Source of the DNA: Pseudomonas sp. PGPPP3
GTDB taxonomy: Bacteria; Pseudomonadota; Gammaproteobacteria; Pseudomonadales; Pseudomonadaceae
Length of the DNA: 8,284 bases
Assembly (NCBI GenBank): GCA_002256055.1
Contig: NKIE01000107.1
Coordinates: 1 to 8,284 of the forward strand
Direction: 5' to 3'
Position 1 is the stretch's first letter. Each line of letters starts with the position of its first letter. Below the pieces are notes generated by a model. It was not told the origin of the DNA and made no database searches. It was given only the letters and a program-made list of their open reading frames with translations. Position numbers and translations under genes: made by a program. Of the stretch, positions 5,992-8,284 are shown piece after piece.

Positions 5992-7620
5992 TCAGGGGTT
6001 CATCACGTAGGCCTTGCCACGCAGGTAGAACCACCAGTTCAGCACCAGGCACACCGCATAGAAGACCGCGAAGCCGTACATCGCGAGCTGCGGCGTGCCG
6101 GCCTTGATCTGCGCGCCAATGACCACCGGGGCGATGAAGGCGCCGTAGGCGGCGATGGCCGAGGTCCAGCCCAGCACCGGGCCGGCCTGCGTGCGGTCGA
6201 AGATGACGCCGATGGTGCGGAAGGTGCTGCCGTTGCCGATGCCGCTGGCGAAGAACAGCACCATGAACAGGCCCAGGAACATCGGGAAGTACTGCTCCGG
6301 GGTGGCCGAGCCATAGGCCTGCATCATCACGTGGCCCACCCACACCGAAGCCACCGCCATCACCACCGAAATGACCTGGGTGACGATGGAGCCGCCCACC
6401 TTGTCGGAGATCCAGCCCCCCACCGGCCGCACCGCCGCGCCCACGAAGGGACCAATCCAGGCGTAGGTCAGGGCCGAAGGCGCATGGGGGTTCTTCAGGG
6501 TGTGCTGCAAGACACCTGCAACATCCGGAATATGCTGAAAACCAAAGATGACGGTAATGGCCAGCGGCAGCACCATCGAGAAGCCGATGAAGGAGCCGAA
6601 GGTAACGATGTACAGCGCCGTGAGGGACCAGGTGTGCTTGTTACCGAAGATGGCGAACTGCTTGGCCACGTTTTCCTTCATGGCACCAAACGCGGCCATG
6701 CGCATCATCAGCAGCGCCAGAACAATGTCCAGCGGAATGGCCACCCACATATTGAGCAGACCCAGGCCGGTAGGAGCTGGCAGATACAGGTACAGAATCA
6801 GGATGGCGGGCACGAACGCCAGCGTGTACAGATAGGTGATCTTGGCGTAGGCCGCCACCGGGTGGCCGGCATCGGGCGACACGGTCTTGAGGTTGTTCAT
6901 GCCAAACCAGCACAAAGCCCCCAGCGGTACCAAGGACAGCACCCAGGCAAAGCCGGCGTTCTGAATCCAGGTGGGCGTGCCCGCCGCAATCTTGCCAAAG
7001 ATCCAGCCACTGTCTTTCACCAGCGTCATGGGTTCACCCCCGAAGCTACCAAAAATGCCCAGGGTCATCACCAGGGGAATAACGATTTGCATGGTGGTCA
7101 CACCAAAGTTGCCCAAGCCCGCGTTCAGCCCCAAGGCCGTGCCTTGCAGGCGCTTGGGGAAAAAGGTGCTGATGTTGGACATGGAGCTGGCAAAGTTGCC
7201 ACCGCCCACGCCGGACCACAGCGCCATCAGTTGGAACACCCACAGCGGCCAGCCAGGGTGCTGCAGGGCAATGCCGGTGCCGATGGCGGGCGCCAGCAGC
7301 ATCACGGTGGTCAGAAAGATAGTGTTACGCCCGCCTGCCAGGCGTACTAGGAATGAGGCTGGAATCCGCATGGTGGCACCCGAAATGCCCGAAATGGCGG
7401 TCAGCGTGAACAGCTCTGCAGGCGTGAAGGGAAAGCCCAGGTTCAACATCTGCACGGTGATGATGCCCCACATGCCCCACACCGCGAAGCCGCACAGCAG
7501 GGCGGGCACCGAGATCCAGAGGTTGCGGTAGGCGATTGCCTTGCCGGTACTCTCCCAGAACTTTTCGTCCTCAGGGTTCCATTGCGCAATGTCGCAGCGC
7601 TCCGATAGCATTTTGGCCAT
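5992..7620 (-). CDS. narK2: Long NarK2-like nitrate/nitrite transporter with two probable extra helices
   Basis: Major facilitator nitrate/nitrite transporter, 542 residues. It has the nitrate signatures GVGGGNFASSMSNISTFF (137 to 154) and GIGNGSTFRTI (460 to 470). Arg85 (GATMRI), Tyr337 (ALYIVTFGSFIGF) and Arg398 (AAVRPVGG) match the substrate-binding residues of E. coli NarK. It is about 80 residues longer than the neighbouring NarK. Most of the excess lies between WFGMNNL (238 to 244) and NKHTW (327 to 331), where hydrophobic stretches near 262 to 283 and 288 to 312 look like two extra membrane helices joining the two halves. It begins 12 bases after narK1, with only a weak GGA ahead of the ATG. 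Its first two thirds are clearly poorer in GC than its last third, with the change near 6490 (about residue 377). By position and pairing with narK1 it is the NarK2 partner, probably a nitrate/nitrite exchanger; that role is inferred. Confidence 0.92.
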   Translation of the reverse strand: MAKMLSERCDIAQWNPEDEKFWESTGKAIAYRNLWISVPALLCGFAVWGMWGIITVQMLNLGFPFTPAELFTLTAISGISGATMRIPASFLVRLAGGRNTIFLTTVMLLAPAIGTGIALQHPGWPLWVFQLMALWSGVGGGNFASSMSNISTFFPKRLQGTALGLNAGLGNFGVTTMQIVIPLVMTLGIFGSFGGEPMTLVKDSGWIFGKIAAGTPTWIQNAGFAWVLSLVPLGALCWFGMNNLKTVSPDAGHPVAAYAKITYLYTLAFVPAILILYLYLPAPTGLGLLNMWVAIPLDIVLALLMMRMAAFGAMKENVAKQFAIFGNKHTWSLTALYIVTFGSFIGFSMVLPLAITVIFGFQHIPDVAGVLQHTLKNPHAPSALTYAWIGPFVGAAVRPVGGWISDKVGGSIVTQVISVVMAVASVWVGHVMMQAYGSATPEQYFPMFLGLFMVLFFASGIGNGSTFRTIGVIFDRTQAGPVLGWTSAIAAYGAFIAPVVIGAQIKAGTPQLAMYGFAVFYAVCLVLNWWFYLRGKAYVMNP

Positions 7621-7632
7621 AGTGTTGTCCGG

Positions 7633-8283
7633 TTAGTTCTGTAGAGAGAAAGCTTTGGCGTTGGAGCCCATCAGTTCGGCCTTGCGAACCTCGGTCCAAT
7701 ACATCCAGATCAGCGACACCCACACCACGCCGTAAAGCAGCATGAAGGCGCTGGAGCGGATGCCAGTCAGGTCCATCAAGGCGCCAAACAGAATGGGCAA
7801 TACGAAGCCTCCCAGGCCACCGGCCAACCCCACAATGCCGCTGATGGCGCCGATGTTGTGGCTGTAGTCATCGCTGATGTACTTGAACACGCTCGCCTTG
7901 CCAAAGGCCCAGGCAATGCCCAGGATGAACATCAAACCGGTAAATACGTAGACGTTCAGGCCGATGTGAAACGTGGCAGGGCCATTGACGGTCATGACCG
8001 TGAAATCGGTCTGCGGATACGACAGCAGGAACAGGCAGATCCAGCTGACCCACAGCACCCACCAGGTCACGCTGTGGGCACCGTATTTGTCCGACAGCAC
8101 GCCACCAAAAGCGCGCAACACACCGCCGGGCAATGAGAAGCAGGCCGCCAGCAGAGCCGCCACACGGATGTCCAGTCCGAACTCACCCACGTAGTACTGC
8201 ACCATCCACAAGGCCAGCGCCACATAGCCGCCAAACACAATGCTGTAGTACTGGCAGTACTTGATGACCTTGGGGTCCTTCAG
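7633..8283 (-). CDS. narK1: NarK1-type nitrate transporter, C-terminal half (runs off right edge)
   Basis: The last 216 residues of a major facilitator protein, open to the window edge and ending in TAA. It holds about six membrane helices, so it is roughly the C-terminal half. Arg57 of the visible part, in GGVLRAFGGVLSDKYG, corresponds to the second conserved nitrate-binding arginine of the family. The block YISDDYSHNIGAISGIVG (136 to 153), then GLGGFVLPI, is typical of the NarK1/NasA branch, thought to import nitrate with protons, and differs from the NarK2-like genes beside it. Other bacteria have this NarK1-NarK2 pair as neighbouring genes, or fused into one protein as in Paracoccus. The stop codon is 12 bases before the narK2 ATG. 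GC content is lower than in narG. An internal GTG at 8238 is not the true start, since the frame continues upstream with matching hydrophobic sequence. Confidence 0.9.
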   Translation of the reverse strand: MKDPKVIKYCQYYSIVFGGYVALALWMVQYYVGEFGLDIRVAALLAACFSLPGGVLRAFGGVLSDKYGAHSVTWWVLWVSWICLFLLSYPQTDFTVMTVNGPATFHIGLNVYVFTGLMFILGIAWAFGKASVFKYISDDYSHNIGAISGIVGLAGGLGGFVLPILFGALMDLTGIRSSAFMLLYGVVWVSLIWMYWTEVRKAELMGSNAKAFSLQN

Positions 8284-8284
8284 G

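Noticed and set aside
4432..7350. A 972-codon open frame on the plus strand, antisense to three genes
   Set aside because: Its translation is low-complexity, rich in Gln, His, Arg, Ala and Gly, as expected from the reverse of GC-rich membrane-protein codons. It crosses three well-supported genes and resembles no protein I know.
1..8284. CRISPR arrays, tRNA or rRNA genes, insertion sequences, defence genes
   Set aside because: The window is almost wholly filled by the nar genes, and I saw no arrays of repeats, transposase motifs or RNA gene signatures.

Overview
The window carries the front part of a respiratory nitrate reductase operon, all on the minus strand and read from right to left: narK1 (3' part only), narK2, a third NarK-family gene, narG, a 27-codon small ORF, and narH (5' part only). 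The gaps between genes are 12, 39, 37 and 76 bases, and the 76-base gap is filled by the small ORF. Nothing resembling a promoter, terminator or mobile element interrupts the series, so one polycistronic message is the simplest reading. The operon promoter and the start of narK1 lie beyond the right edge. The rest of narH, and presumably narJ and narI, lie beyond the left edge.

The organism is most likely a denitrifying or nitrate-respiring betaproteobacterium of the order Burkholderiales, perhaps Comamonadaceae. This is inferred from the GC-rich coding sequence, the narK1-narK2-narGH order, and a C/G-rich double-hairpin element between narG and narH that resembles dispersed intergenic repeats I remember from that family. 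I could not verify the assignment by search.

Function: NarK-family transporters bring nitrate in and export nitrite. NarG (Mo-bisMGD catalytic subunit) and NarH (Fe-S electron-transfer subunit) reduce nitrate on the cytoplasmic face of the inner membrane with electrons from quinol, normally through NarI. The three transporters look non-redundant. One is of the NarK1 (nitrate/proton symport) type. One is a long 542-residue NarK2-like protein with about 68 extra residues, probably two extra membrane helices. One is a 463-residue protein very like E. coli NarK.

This is a known kind of operon, not a new system. Two things deserve a second look. First, the narG-narH junction holds a small ORF with an excellent Shine-Dalgarno sequence, joined by ATGA overlaps to both narG and narH, and a possible hairpin that would hide the narH Shine-Dalgarno sequence. 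Second, base composition changes abruptly inside narK2 near position 6490, which suggests a mosaic gene (recombination) or an assembly join.
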